Source of the DNA: Actinocorallia populi
GTDB lineage: Bacteria > Actinomycetota > Actinomycetes > Streptosporangiales > Streptosporangiaceae
Assembly: GCF_002995495.1 (NCBI RefSeq)
Contig: NZ_PVZV01000011.1
Coordinates: 62,001-126,000, forward strand
Length of the DNA stretch: 64,000 bases
Direction of reading: 5' to 3'
Of this stretch, positions 1 through 8,017 are shown piece after piece; position 1 is the stretch's first letter, and each line of letters begins with the position of its first letter. A program made the translations under genes and the position numbers. The notes beneath the pieces are model-generated. The model was given only the letters and a program-made list of their open reading frames with translations, ran no database searches and was not told where the DNA came from.

Positions 1-1
1 G

Positions 2-349
2 CCGATCGCCCTGCTCCTCATGGGCATCCTCGGCCACATCACCGACGACGACGAGGCGCGCTCCCTCGTCCGCCGCCTCACCGACGCCCTGCCCAGCGGC
101 AGCCACCTCGTCCTCTACGACGCCACCAACGTCGTGGACCCGGCGTCCGCCGAGGCCATCGAGATCTGGAACCGCTCCGCCGAGCCCCCCTACATCCTGC
201 GCTCCCCGCAGCAGCTGGAGGGCTTCTTCGAGGGCCTGGAGCTCCTGCCGCCCGGCGTCGTCTCCTGCCCCCTGTGGCGCCCCGCGCCCACCGACATCGG
301 CGAGGCCGTCGAGATCGACGAGTTCGGCGGGGTGGCCCGCAAGCCCTGA
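2..349 (+). CDS. SAM-dependent methyltransferase, C-terminal part (Methyltransf_19/DUF574-like), 5' truncated by window
   Basis: The frame is open from the first bases, so the gene begins outside the window; about 115 C-terminal residues are visible. The stretch MGILGHITDDDEA followed by a segment ending VLYDATNVV looks like the C-terminal half of the actinobacterial class I methyltransferase family often annotated as Methyltransf_19, in which the product of the fold is followed by a CPLWRP-type motif (here SCPLWRPAP near the end). The family is a putative SAM-dependent methyltransferase of unknown substrate. The N-terminal SAM-binding glycine loop is not in view, so function rests on the C-terminal signature only. 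Confidence 0.75.
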   Translation, partial: PIALLLMGILGHITDDDEARSLVRRLTDALPSGSHLVLYDATNVVDPASAEAIEIWNRSAEPPYILRSPQQLEGFFEGLELLPPGVVSCPLWRPAPTDIGEAVEIDEFGGVARKP

Positions 350-393
350 CACATCAGCCGGACCTGATCGGTCGCTCGCATAGTATTCCTGCC

Positions 394-1050
394 ATGCCCG
401 TCCGCCAGGGGAGAACGCGCGAGCCGATCGCTCCCAAGATTCCGGCCTCCCTGGAGCGGGGTGACGCCCTCGAGGAAGACGGGGTGTACCTCTCCACCGA
501 CTTCAGCGACCGCGACCTGTCCGGAACGCGGGCGGACGGCGTCGAGATCGAACGGGCGAGATTCACCGGGACCCGTGTCTCCGGTTGCGTCCTCGACGGC
601 GTCCGCCTGACCGACGTCGTCTTCGAGTCCGCCGACATGGCGAACATGGTGCTGCCGCGCGGCCTCGTCTTCAACACGCTCGTCGACCGCTGCCGCCTGA
701 CGGGGGCGAACCTGCAGGACTGCAGCCTGCGGGAGGTGGTCTTCCAGGGCTGCCGCGCGGACCTGGCCTCGTTCAGGTTCGCGAACCTGCGGAACGTGGT
801 CTTCCGCGACTGCAACCTCCAGGAGGCGAACTTCCAGGAGGCCAGGTTCCAGAGTGTCCGCTTCGAGGGATGTCGGCTGAGCGGAGCCCAGTTCAGCGGC
901 GCCCAGCTGGCGGGGAACCGCTTCTCCCGCTGCGACCTGTCGGGAATCGCCGGGGTGGGCTCCCTGAAGGGCGCCGTCGTGTCCAGCGCCGACGCCCAGA
1001 GCCTCGTCTACGACCTGGCGTCGGCCCTGGGCATCCGCGTGGAGGACTGA
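394..1050 (+). CDS. Pentapeptide repeat protein
   Basis: 218 residues. From about residue 35 to 195 the protein is built of A(N/D)LXX-type five-residue repeats such as ANLQD, ANLRN, ANFQE and AQFSG, with F or L at every fifth position, which predicts a right-handed quadrilateral beta-helix. Such proteins can mimic DNA (the MfpA/Qnr group, which protects gyrase) or have unknown structural roles, and sequence alone does not separate these. An ATG at 394 is preferred over the in-frame opening at 274 because the repeats start soon after it and TAGTAT at 381-386 is a -10-like element only 7 nt upstream, suggesting a leaderless transcript. It is convergent with the phosphatase gene at 1067. Confidence 0.85.
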   Translation: MPVRQGRTREPIAPKIPASLERGDALEEDGVYLSTDFSDRDLSGTRADGVEIERARFTGTRVSGCVLDGVRLTDVVFESADMANMVLPRGLVFNTLVDRCRLTGANLQDCSLREVVFQGCRADLASFRFANLRNVVFRDCNLQEANFQEARFQSVRFEGCRLSGAQFSGAQLAGNRFSRCDLSGIAGVGSLKGAVVSSADAQSLVYDLASALGIRVED

Positions 1051-1066
1051 ACGCCGGGAGCCGGGG

Positions 1067-2311
1067 CTAACAGGTCTGGGGCACGGGCGGAGGGCCCTTC
1101 CATTCCAGGAGCAGGACGGTGGCGTCGTCCTGCAGGGGCTGGTCGTGGTGGTCCAGCAGGGCGCGGACCAGGCGGCGGAGGGTCTCGGGAATGGGAAGGC
1201 CGTCGGCGATGTGGCGGATGACGAAGTCGACGAAGCGCTGCAGGCCGAACTCGCGGCCGTGGCGGTCGCGCGCCTCGACGATGCCGTCGGTGTACAGCAG
1301 GACCCGGTCGCCCGGTTCGAGCTGCTCGGTGCACAGGACGACCGGCAGGTCCATGTCCAGGCCCATGGGGTGCGAGGGCGGGCAGGACAGGCTGGTGGTC
1401 CAGCGGCCGCCGCGGATCACCACCGGAGGGTGGTGGCCGCGGTTGATCCAGGTGAACATGCCGGTGGCGGTGTCCAGGTCGGCCATGATCGCGGTGACGA
1501 ACCGGGTGCGGCTCCCGAACTCCTTCAGCAGGACGGCCTCGATGCACTGGCTGACCTCGTCGAGCGGGGTGCCGTGGCGGCGCTGGTTGCGGCAGGCGGC
1601 CATCGCCAGGTTCGCCGTGATCCCGGCGGCCACGTCGTGGCCCATCGCGTCGAAGACGGCCAGGTGGACGGTGTCGCCGGAGACGGCGTAGTCGAAGGCG
1701 TCCCCGCCGAGCTGGTAGGTCGGCTCCAGCACCGCGCCGATCACCACCCGGTCGCCGGCGAACGTCAGCGGAGGCAGCAGATTCCACTCCATCTCCGCGG
1801 CCACGTTCATCCGCTGGGTGCGCACCAGCCGCGCGTAGGAGTCGCTGTAGGGCCGGGTGCTGACCAGCATCAGGGCGACCAGCGAGGCCAGATGCTCCAT
1901 GCGCTGGACCACCGAGTCCTCGCCCGCCGGCCCGGCGGTGCGCACCCGCATCACTCCCAGCCGCTCGGTGCCGTCCAGCAGCGGCACCCACCAGTACCGG
2001 TCCTCGTCGGCCTTCGCCTCCTCAGGCCCTCTGGTGCCCAGGACGCGCACCTCCTGGAACGCGCGCCCGCCCAGCGTTCCCTCCACCCGCAGCTCGGAGA
2101 CCTCCGGGGCCGCGCCCTCACCGGCGTTCCGGCCGTGGCCGGTCACCAGGCGCAACACGCTCTGCCGGAGATCGACCAGGTAGATCAGCACCTCTTCCAT
2201 GCCCGCCATGCGCGCGTGCGCCGAGACCAGCGAGGGCAGCTGCTCGAAGGTCGCCAGATGGCTGACCTTCAGCAGCCCCGTCAGCATCCGCTCGATACCG
2301 CCGTCGTCCAT
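1067..2311 (-). CDS. GAF-type sensor fused to SpoIIE/PP2C serine phosphatase
   Basis: 414 residues from the ATG at 2311 (GTG at 2320 is also possible; AGGTGGGA lies just upstream of the ATG). Residues ~10-150 look like a GAF sensor domain, and ~185-410 form a PPM/SpoIIE phosphatase domain with the metal-binding signatures GGDAFDY and FDAMGHD and a C-terminal LLYTDGIVEARD motif. Proteins of this type dephosphorylate anti-sigma-factor antagonists (STAS proteins) and so release stress sigma factors in actinomycetes. No anti-sigma or STAS gene lies beside it, so it is an orphan and its target is unknown. Confidence 0.9.
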   Translation of the reverse strand: MDDGGIERMLTGLLKVSHLATFEQLPSLVSAHARMAGMEEVLIYLVDLRQSVLRLVTGHGRNAGEGAAPEVSELRVEGTLGGRAFQEVRVLGTRGPEEAKADEDRYWWVPLLDGTERLGVMRVRTAGPAGEDSVVQRMEHLASLVALMLVSTRPYSDSYARLVRTQRMNVAAEMEWNLLPPLTFAGDRVVIGAVLEPTYQLGGDAFDYAVSGDTVHLAVFDAMGHDVAAGITANLAMAACRNQRRHGTPLDEVSQCIEAVLLKEFGSRTRFVTAIMADLDTATGMFTWINRGHHPPVVIRGGRWTTSLSCPPSHPMGLDMDLPVVLCTEQLEPGDRVLLYTDGIVEARDRHGREFGLQRFVDFVIRHIADGLPIPETLRRLVRALLDHHDQPLQDDATVLLLEWKGPPPVPQTC

Positions 2312-2634
2312 CGGTCCCACCTGCCGTTCCCCTGGAGTTCTTTGGCCGTACCCACCTTTATGGCAATTTCTTATGATGTGAATATGTGTTCTAGGTCATG
2401 CTGCGGGCTCGGTACCGAGATTTCGATGGTATCCGGCGAAACCTGAGGGAGGCCTTTTCGTTCCGCGGACCGGGGGCGGAGCGGATTCCGGTGCGGTGCG
2501 CCGAATTTTCGGTTCGGTATGGATAGGGCCTGGTGCGCTAATGGGAGGATCTTGGAATTTCTCCTGATCGGTAATGGTTTCCGGGCGCGTGGCGGAGGCA
2601 TTCGTGAAGGACGGCCGGCCGCACACGACCGCGG
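2312..2634. other. Gene-free stretch upstream of the SpoIIE-type phosphatase
   Basis: 323 bases with no convincing coding frame. The 2350-2400 part is unusually A+T-rich for this genome and probably holds the promoter of the phosphatase gene. A perfect 12-bp palindrome, CTCGGTACCGAG, lies at 2408-2419. Nothing else was recognised. Confidence 0.4.
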
Positions 2635-3825
2635 TCAGTAGTCCTTGACCGAGTAGGAGGCGACGACCTGGGTGAACTCCTCGGCGCCCGCCTCCGCCAG
2701 GGCCTCGGCGGCCTCGGCGGCGCCGGCGGTCTCCTGGGCGATTTGCGCGCGGCGCTGACGCATGTTGGTGATCGCGACCTGCTGGTTGGCGTGGACGTAG
2801 TCGCGCAGTTCCTTCTCGTAGGCGGTGAAGGCAGTGACGTGGTCGCCGTCGGCGGCCTTGAGCTCACCGGCCAGCACGTAGCCGCCGACCATGGCCATGG
2901 TGGTGCCCTGGCCGGAGAGGGGAGACCCGCAGTAGCCGGCGTCGCCCAGCAGGACGACCCTGCCCTTGGACCAGGAGTCCAGGTGGACCTGGGCGGCCGA
3001 GTCGAAGTGGAAGTCGGGGGCCGAGCGCATCAGTTCCAGCAGGCGCGGCATCTCCCAGCCGTCCCCCGCCAGTTCCCGGGCCACGAGTTCCTTCTGCGCG
3101 CGGACGTCGCGGTGGTCGTAGTCGACCGTCCCGGCGGGGTCGAACATCAGGTAGGCGCGGGCCTCGGTGTTGTCGCGCGCGCTCATCACCATGGCGCCGC
3201 GCAGCCCGCCTCCCGGCATCTGGTGCATGACCTGCCAGTGGTCCAGGCCCAGGAAGTTCGGGACCGTGCAGACCGCCATGCAGGTCCCCAGGTGCCGGAT
3301 GGACACCTCGGACGGGCCGAAGACCAGACGGCGGGTGCGGGAGTGCAGCCCGTCCGCGCCGACCACGAGATCGAAGGAACGCCGCAGACCGCTCTCGAAC
3401 ACGACCCGCACCCCGTCTTCGTCCTGCTCCAGAACGGCGATCGAGTCGTCGAAGAGGTACTCGATCCCGTCCCCGCCCGCCGCCGCGATGATCTTCGCCA
3501 GGTCATCACGCAGGATCTCGACGTCGGCGCTGTCCAGCTCCCCGCCGCTCACCGTGCGCTCCTGGCTCCGGTACACCTCGACGCCGTCACCGTCCACCAC
3601 GGACATGCCCCGCATCCCGGTCCCCTTGGCGCGCACCTCCGCCAGAACCCCCATCCGCTCGGCCACCTCCAGCCCGGGCCCGCGCACATCGACCGCCTGC
3701 CCGCCGGGCCGGATCCCCGCCGCCCGCTCCACGACGGCCACCTCGAACCCGTACCGGTCCAGCCAGTAGGCGAGCGAAGGACCGGCGATACCGGCACCGG
3801 AAACGAGGACACGGGTGTTCTTCAT
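2635..3825 (-). CDS. FAD-dependent aromatic-type monooxygenase (UbiH/Tet(X)-like fold)
   Basis: 396 residues from ATG at 3825, which is preceded by GGAG on the minus strand and starts directly with the FAD fold. Motifs in order: the GAGIAGPSLAYWL dinucleotide-binding loop near residue 10, the VVGADGLHSRTR segment (DG motif) in the middle, and VVLLGDAGYCGSPLSGQG (GD motif) near residue 285. This is a class A flavoprotein monooxygenase that would use NAD(P)H and oxygen to hydroxylate an aromatic or polyketide-like substrate; the substrate is unknown. No biosynthetic neighbours are present. The upstream region has four 11-bp-spaced direct repeats next to a TTGACC -35 element (separate entry), pointing to activator control. 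Confidence 0.88.
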   Translation of the reverse strand: MKNTRVLVSGAGIAGPSLAYWLDRYGFEVAVVERAAGIRPGGQAVDVRGPGLEVAERMGVLAEVRAKGTGMRGMSVVDGDGVEVYRSQERTVSGGELDSADVEILRDDLAKIIAAAGGDGIEYLFDDSIAVLEQDEDGVRVVFESGLRRSFDLVVGADGLHSRTRRLVFGPSEVSIRHLGTCMAVCTVPNFLGLDHWQVMHQMPGGGLRGAMVMSARDNTEARAYLMFDPAGTVDYDHRDVRAQKELVARELAGDGWEMPRLLELMRSAPDFHFDSAAQVHLDSWSKGRVVLLGDAGYCGSPLSGQGTTMAMVGGYVLAGELKAADGDHVTAFTAYEKELRDYVHANQQVAITNMRQRRAQIAQETAGAAEAAEALAEAGAEEFTQVVASYSVKDY

Positions 3826-3888
3826 GAGGACTCCATCAGCTCGGTCATCGCCGGCCGTCCCGGCGACGGTCAAGAGCCTCGCCGCCTG

Positions 3889-3928
3889 CGCTGACCACCC
3901 GCTGATCGATCGCTGACCGCCCGCTGAC
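3889..3928 (-). promoter_or_regulatory. Four 11-bp-period direct repeats upstream of the FAD monooxygenase
   Basis: Read on the minus strand, the heptamer GTCAGCG occurs at 3928-3922, 3917-3911 and 3895-3889, with one variant (ATCAGCG) at 3906-3900. All four are exactly 11 bp apart, so they face the same side of the helix. A -35-like TTGACC follows at 3873-3868. This layout is typical of SARP activators and OmpR/PhoB-type winged-helix regulators; which protein binds is unknown. Confidence 0.6.
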
Positions 3929-4089
3929 AGAACCCGGTGCGCGACGCGAGGGAAGCCGTAGACCGGCGGCCTCCGTCCCTCCAGCCTCACCAGACCGGAA
4001 GCGGCACGGGAGCAGTGCATACCCCGTCCGTCCAGGGACAGCGGGTGGGGTCGAAGTCCTCCGTCACGTGACCGCGCGGGAACGCGGTG

Positions 4090-4791
4090 TCAGGCGTGCG
4101 GTGTCGGGACAGGGACGGATCCCGCTGTAGCGGCCTGCTCCCGCAGTCCGCGGTTCACTCCAAGAACGATCCGCGCGGCCAGGGCCGCCGCGGTGATGGT
4201 GACCGCGCCGTCGGCGACCGCGGCGCAGGCCCGCACGTTGAAGTCCCAGACGCTCTGCGTGTCCAGGTTTCCGGCGATCCTGCCCACGAACCAGGAGAGC
4301 AGGAGGAACATCCACCAGTAGTCGACCAGTGAGGTGGACGTGTGCTCCGGATCGTCGTCGTCCGCGGGGTTGCCGCCGATCCACAGGTCGGCGACGATCC
4401 GGTGCGGGATCACCAGGTTCGCCAGGGGGATAACCCATCCGAAGAACAGCCAGGGCCTACCCCAGCTCTGGGCGTGCCGGCCGAAGGCGTCGACGTCGGC
4501 GCGGGCCAGGAAGAGCCAGACGATGAAGACGGCGGCGCACAGGGGCCAGGTGACGGCAACGCCGATCGCCGCGACGCGGTCCAGGTCGGCGAAGGTCTGC
4601 AGCTGGACGGCGCTGAGATTCAGCAGGTCACCGTGCAGTCCCCGGCTGATCACCAGCCAGGCGACGGCCGAGAACACCTCGATCCCGGCCGGAACCGCGG
4701 TCAACGCCAGCGCTCCCACCACCGCCGGGCCGAGCCTTTCGGCAGGACGCGTCGACCGGTACCGCGCGGGCGGGGGCACAGGGGAATTCAC
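4090..4791 (-). CDS. DUF4328 integral membrane protein
   Basis: 233 residues with four predicted membrane segments (roughly residues 25-50, 75-100, 115-135 and 160-210). The pattern SWGRPWLFFGWVIPLANLV between segments, followed by an acidic loop and an aromatic YWWMF stretch, is the DUF4328 signature found widely in actinomycetes. No function is established for the family. The start is a GTG at 4791 without a good ribosome-binding site. A leaderless transcript is possible but not proven. Its neighbours give no functional clue. Confidence 0.8.
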   Translation of the reverse strand: MNSPVPPPARYRSTRPAERLGPAVVGALALTAVPAGIEVFSAVAWLVISRGLHGDLLNLSAVQLQTFADLDRVAAIGVAVTWPLCAAVFIVWLFLARADVDAFGRHAQSWGRPWLFFGWVIPLANLVIPHRIVADLWIGGNPADDDDPEHTSTSLVDYWWMFLLLSWFVGRIAGNLDTQSVWDFNVRACAAVADGAVTITAAALAARIVLGVNRGLREQAATAGSVPVPTPHA

Positions 4792-4973
4792 GTTGCATGA
4801 TCTATCGAAAAAGCATCATCGGCACCAGGTTTCCGACCATATGAAAAGCATGCCGGAGTAGATGGGTTCGGGTCCGTGTGACGAGGCATGAGGGGCCGCG
4901 TGTAAGGAGACCGGGGCCGGGGCGTTCCGGTTTCACCCATGTGGAAGCGATGCAGCCGTGGTGAGGGGCGGTG

Positions 4974-5005
4974 AACGGCCTCCGGCCGGGTGGCCGGAGG
5001 CCGTT
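4974..5005 (-). terminator. Strong hairpin terminator after the XRE-DUF397 pair
   Basis: Perfect 14-bp arms at 4974-4987 and 4992-5005 around a four-base loop (GGGT), lying 9 bases downstream of the DUF397 stop codon. There is no T tract, which is common for actinobacterial hairpin terminators. Confidence 0.75.
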
Positions 5006-5014
5006 CGGGCGACG

Positions 5015-5212
5015 TCAGGAGCCGGTGCGGAGGTGACGGGTGAAGGAGGCGAAGGCGGTGTGGGAGAAGGCCAGCCTGGGACCGTCGGGGTTCTTGGAGT
5101 CCCTTACCGCGATCACCCCGGGGAGCCCGGCGACCTCGACGCAGTTGTCACCGGAGGGATCGCTGTGGGTGCTCTTGCGCCAGCATGCGGATGACAGGTC
5201 AGGTGTACTCAT
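5015..5212 (-). CDS. DUF397 small protein
   Basis: 65 residues. The motifs WRKSTHSD, GDNCVEVA, VAVRDSK-like (here IAVRDSKNPDG) and a closing FTRHLR are the DUF397 signature. In Streptomyces these small proteins are paired with XRE/DUF5753 regulators, in arrangements related to the whiJ/abaA developmental systems, and are thought to antagonise the partner. The start codon overlaps the XRE stop as ATGA (5209-5212), so the two are translationally coupled. Confidence 0.92.
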   Translation of the reverse strand: MSTPDLSSACWRKSTHSDPSGDNCVEVAGLPGVIAVRDSKNPDGPRLAFSHTAFASFTRHLRTGS

Positions 5213-6021
5213 TCATCCTCCATGATCGTACGGATCAGGTTCTCGGTCTCCTCCGCGGGCAACGCGTCGGACCGGATTACGTTGAACAGTACGGCAAGTC
5301 TCCGGACGACTCCGGGCTCGGTGAGTAGTCGTCCGTTTCCATCAGAACCTTCCATGTAGGCGACGTCTGCGTCTTTGTCGAAGTTGAGGACCTGGAAGCC
5401 GGTGGGGTGAAAGACGCGTGCGCTCTTCGGGATGATCTGGATGGAGATTTTGGAGAGGCTCATCAAGTCCAAGAGCCGCTTGCACTGTCCAAGACGGACG
5501 TCTGGGAGCAAGTCCCTGATGACCGCTTCACGGATCAGCAGGAAGGCCCAGGGAGGGTTCTCCTTCAGGAAGATCGCCTGCCGCTCCAGGCGGATGGCGA
5601 CCAGCTCTTCTATCCTGTCCGGGCGATGGCCCGCACTGAACATCAGCCGCGCATATTCCTCTGTCTGGAAGAGGCCGGGGATCAGCATGGGCTCGTAGAA
5701 GCTGATTCCTGTTGTTCCTTTTTCGGCATCGATCAGCCGGCGGAAACCGCTGGGCATCAGCCCGCGCTTCCGTGCGTCGATGATCTCTTCCCAGAGCCGG
5801 TGGAAGGCGCCTCCGGCCTTGAAGTAGGTGTCGAGATCGTCGGCGAGTGCTTCGGACGGCGTCTTGTCGTAGGTCTCGACCTTCGCCAGCCACTGCGGTG
5901 TGCAGCCGAGGGCCTCGGCGAGTCTGTTGCGGGACAGGCCCGCGGCCTCGCGCCGGGCGCGCATCTCGAGGGCGAACATCTTCTGGGGCCAGAGCGGCTC
6001 GTCTTTGCGTTGAGGTGCCAT
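5209..6021 (-). CDS. XRE-family regulator with DUF5753 C-terminal domain
   Basis: 270 residues from ATG at 6021 with GGGAG upstream on the minus strand. Residues ~18-70 form an HTH_XRE domain (MRARREAAGLSRNRLAEALG, TPQWLAKVE), followed by the DUF5753 domain with the typical ISFYEPMLIPGLFQTEEYAR region and a VRLERQ-like helix (IRLERQAIF). This is the regulator of the XRE/DUF397 pair; homologues control sporulation or antibiotic genes. A perfect 9-6-9 dyad at 6122-6145 in its promoter region is the probable binding site. Confidence 0.92.
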   Translation of the reverse strand: MAPQRKDEPLWPQKMFALEMRARREAAGLSRNRLAEALGCTPQWLAKVETYDKTPSEALADDLDTYFKAGGAFHRLWEEIIDARKRGLMPSGFRRLIDAEKGTTGISFYEPMLIPGLFQTEEYARLMFSAGHRPDRIEELVAIRLERQAIFLKENPPWAFLLIREAVIRDLLPDVRLGQCKRLLDLMSLSKISIQIIPKSARVFHPTGFQVLNFDKDADVAYMEGSDGNGRLLTEPGVVRRLAVLFNVIRSDALPAEETENLIRTIMEDE

Positions 6022-6121
6022 CGGGGTTCTCCCGTGGACGGGTCCGCCGGGATTCCGGGTGTCGGCCACGGAAAGCGGGTGCGGACAGAGGAGTACGCGG
6101 TTCGTGGCCGAGAGTAATCGC

Positions 6122-6145
6122 TTCTTGTGAGGGTGGTCACAAGAA
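6122..6145. promoter_or_regulatory. 9-6-9 inverted repeat operator between the XRE gene and the tiny ORF
   Basis: TTCTTGTGA (6122-6130) and TCACAAGAA (6137-6145) are perfect inverted copies with a 6-bp spacer. The site is 101 bp upstream of the XRE start and 29 bp upstream of the 30-codon ORF, so it could control both directions. On the minus strand the TTGTGA half fits a -35 with GATTAC 17 bp later. Confidence 0.6.
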
Positions 6146-6173
6146 CGCACTCGAAACCCAAGGAAACTCATCC

Positions 6174-6266
6174 ATGAACGAGCAGGAATGCGCACCACTC
6201 CAGCGGAAGCACCCGAACTGGAACATCCGCCCCTTCGCAGGTCAGGGCTGCTACGGGGTGCCTTGA
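6174..6266 (+). CDS. Tiny ORF divergent from the XRE/DUF397 pair (30 aa)
   Basis: ATG at 6174 with AAGGAA 9 bases upstream encodes a 30-residue peptide starting MNEQECAPLQRKHPNW, with NIRPFAGQGCYG near the end. The LxxxxPxWxIR....G.G.Y pattern resembles the beginning of small (~60 aa) proteins encoded next to XRE/DUF397 regulators in other actinomycetes. It could therefore be a real short peptide or a C-terminally truncated member of that group. It lies immediately downstream of the dyad operator. Codon count is too small for a firm call. Confidence 0.45.
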   Translation: MNEQECAPLQRKHPNWNIRPFAGQGCYGVP

Positions 6267-6362
6267 AGCCGCCGACGGCGAGGTGGTACAGGTGGCAGGG
6301 GGCCGTGCCGGTGCTCGGTCGTGGGCTCGGTCCTGTCCGGTGTGGGTAGCGTGCGCTTTGTG

Positions 6363-6788
6363 ATGCGCGGATGGATGGTTTCCCTGCTGCTCGCGGTCGT
6401 CGGTCTGGCCGTGGCCGTTCGGCGGGTGGGTGAGGGGGCGCCTGGGCAGGCCGCCGTCTGGCTGGTGGTGTTCCTTGTGATCGCCGTGGGGCTGTCGCCG
6501 TTGGCCTTTCCCCGGTCGGTCGGTGCGGCGGAGGCGCGGCGCCGCAGTGCGGAGGACGGGCGGCCGATCGTCTACTGGAGGCCGGGGTGCCGGTACTGCC
6601 TGCGGTTGCGGGTTCGGCTGGGGACCGCCGCGCGTCGGGCGCACTGGGTGGACATCTGGCGTGATCCGGAGGGGGCGGCCGCGGTCCGGGCCGTCACCGG
6701 AGGCGACGAGACGGTACCGACGGTGGTGGTGGCGGGCCGGTCACGGGTCAATCCCGATCCCGCGTGGCTACGTCGTCAGCTTCGTTGA
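6363..6788 (+). CDS. Membrane-anchored glutaredoxin/mycoredoxin-like protein
   Basis: 141 residues. Two hydrophobic helices at the N-terminus (about residues 3-18 and 30-48) are followed by a glutaredoxin-like domain that starts with IVYWRPGCRYCLRLR (CxxC active site CRYC) and contains the cis-Pro motif ETVPTVVV. Actinobacterial relatives (mycoredoxins) reduce mycothiol mixed disulfides, and the membrane anchor would place this one at the cytoplasmic face. Its 3' end overlaps the convergent MerR gene by 21 bases. ATG at 6363 is chosen; a GTG one codon earlier is equally possible. Confidence 0.8.
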   Translation: MRGWMVSLLLAVVGLAVAVRRVGEGAPGQAAVWLVVFLVIAVGLSPLAFPRSVGAAEARRRSAEDGRPIVYWRPGCRYCLRLRVRLGTAARRAHWVDIWRDPEGAAAVRAVTGGDETVPTVVVAGRSRVNPDPAWLRRQLR

Positions 6789-7205
6789 ACGGGCCGGGGG
6801 CCGTTCGGGTGCAGGGGGGATGCGGGCGGTGATCCGTTCGCGGGCGTGCTCGCATTCGGCGAAGGTGTGCGGGCAGGCGAGTGCGTGCTCGATGAGGTCC
6901 CTGGCCGCCTGCGCCCGCGAAATGCGCTGGTCGAGTCGCCGGACGTGGCGCTGCAGGAGGTCGCGGTGGTCCATCGGGTCGCCGGTGGACAGCAGCGTGC
7001 GCAGCTCGCCCAGCGTGAAGCCGGCCTCCTTGCCCATCAGGATCAGGGCGACGCGCGCCAGGTCGGCCTGCTCGTACGAGCGTTGGCCGCCCGGGTCCCG
7101 CGCGGGTTCCAGCAGGCCCCTGCTCTCCCAGTGCCGCAGCACATGCGTGGCGAGCCCGAAGCGTTCCGCCAGTTCGCCGATGGCCATTCCGTCGCTTGAC
7201 TTCAT
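6768..7205 (-). CDS. MerR-family transcriptional regulator
   Basis: 145 residues. Residues 7-75 are a MerR winged helix-turn-helix (MAIGELAERFGLATHVLRHWE, GGQRSYEQADLARV). A dimerisation helix follows, and the tail carries ALACPHTFAECEHA, a Cys/His-rich motif that could bind a metal or react with thiols. It is divergent from the metallo-beta-lactamase-fold gene, with only 27 bp between the start codons, so it probably controls both genes. ATG at 7205 is used; ATG at 7187 (MAIGEL) is an alternative. Confidence 0.88.
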   Translation of the reverse strand: MKSSDGMAIGELAERFGLATHVLRHWESRGLLEPARDPGGQRSYEQADLARVALILMGKEAGFTLGELRTLLSTGDPMDHRDLLQRHVRRLDQRISRAQAARDLIEHALACPHTFAECEHARERITARIPPAPERPPARSTKLTT

Positions 7206-7232
7206 GTGTACATTAACCGCCACCCTGACGGC

Positions 7233-7985
7233 ATGATCAAGACATCGATCGCGGTCACCCGCGTGGTCAACTCCTGCGTGCTGCTGGAGCTGGACGGCCA
7301 CGCCGTGCTCACCGACCCGTGGTTCACCGAGCGGTGGTGGTTGCGCCGCGGCGAGCCGCTGGGCCTGCGGATCGGGGACCTGCCCCCGCTCTCGGCCATC
7401 GTCGTCACCAACCCGGCGACCAACCACTGGGATCTGCGCGGGCTGCGCGGCCTGCCGGCCAAGGAGACCACGCCCCTGTACGTTCCGACCCCCGGCATGG
7501 CCCGCCGGGCCAGGCGGCTGGGCTTCCTGCGCGCCGAGCACCTGGGCTGGGGGCGGATCCGCGACATCGCCCCCGGCGTCTCCATGCTGGTCGTGCCCTC
7601 CGGACGGACCCTGGTGTGGCCCAACAACGCCTACGCGTTCGAGGCGGCGGGCGGCAGGGTCTTCTTCGGCGGGGAGATCGCCGAGGTCGGTCCGGTGGAG
7701 GAGTACCGGGCCGGACGGCCGCCGGTGGACCTCGCCGTGCTGCCCGTCAACGGGCTGCGCCCGCTCTTCGGCCCGCGCCTGGTGATGGGCCCGGAACAGG
7801 CCGTCGCGGGGGCGTCCGCGCTCGGCGCGCGGGTGCTGGTCCCGGTGCACGACGCCCACGGGCACGACCCGCTCTCGCGGTTCTTCCGCACCGGGGGCAC
7901 CGCCTCGGACGCCGCGCGGCTGGCCGGTCCCGGCCTGCTCGTGGCGGACCTGCCGACCGGCGAACGGTGGGAGCCGTCCTGCTGA
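7233..7985 (+). CDS. Metallo-beta-lactamase-fold protein with degenerate metal site
   Basis: 250 residues of UlaG-like (beta-lactamase superfamily II) fold: VVNSCVLLELDGHAVLTDPWF near the start, then a VFFGGEIAEVG strand and a PVHDAHGHDP loop. The usual THxHxDH motif is T59-N-P-A-T-N-H65, so only the last His is kept, and the usual GDT is GGE. It may therefore be a non-hydrolytic or altered-metal member. It shares a tiny intergenic region with the MerR gene, suggesting regulation by that protein. The ATG at 7233 is chosen over 7206, which would start inside the shared promoter. Confidence 0.75.
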   Translation: MIKTSIAVTRVVNSCVLLELDGHAVLTDPWFTERWWLRRGEPLGLRIGDLPPLSAIVVTNPATNHWDLRGLRGLPAKETTPLYVPTPGMARRARRLGFLRAEHLGWGRIRDIAPGVSMLVVPSGRTLVWPNNAYAFEAAGGRVFFGGEIAEVGPVEEYRAGRPPVDLAVLPVNGLRPLFGPRLVMGPEQAVAGASALGARVLVPVHDAHGHDPLSRFFRTGGTASDAARLAGPGLLVADLPTGERWEPSC

Positions 7986-8017
7986 GCCCGTTCCCGCCGT
8001 GACGGTCGCCGGGCCGG

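Noticed and set aside
2396-2626. Small minus-strand ORFs (76 aa) upstream of the phosphatase
   Set aside because: Two overlapping frames with Pro/Arg-rich composition, no ribosome site, no motif.
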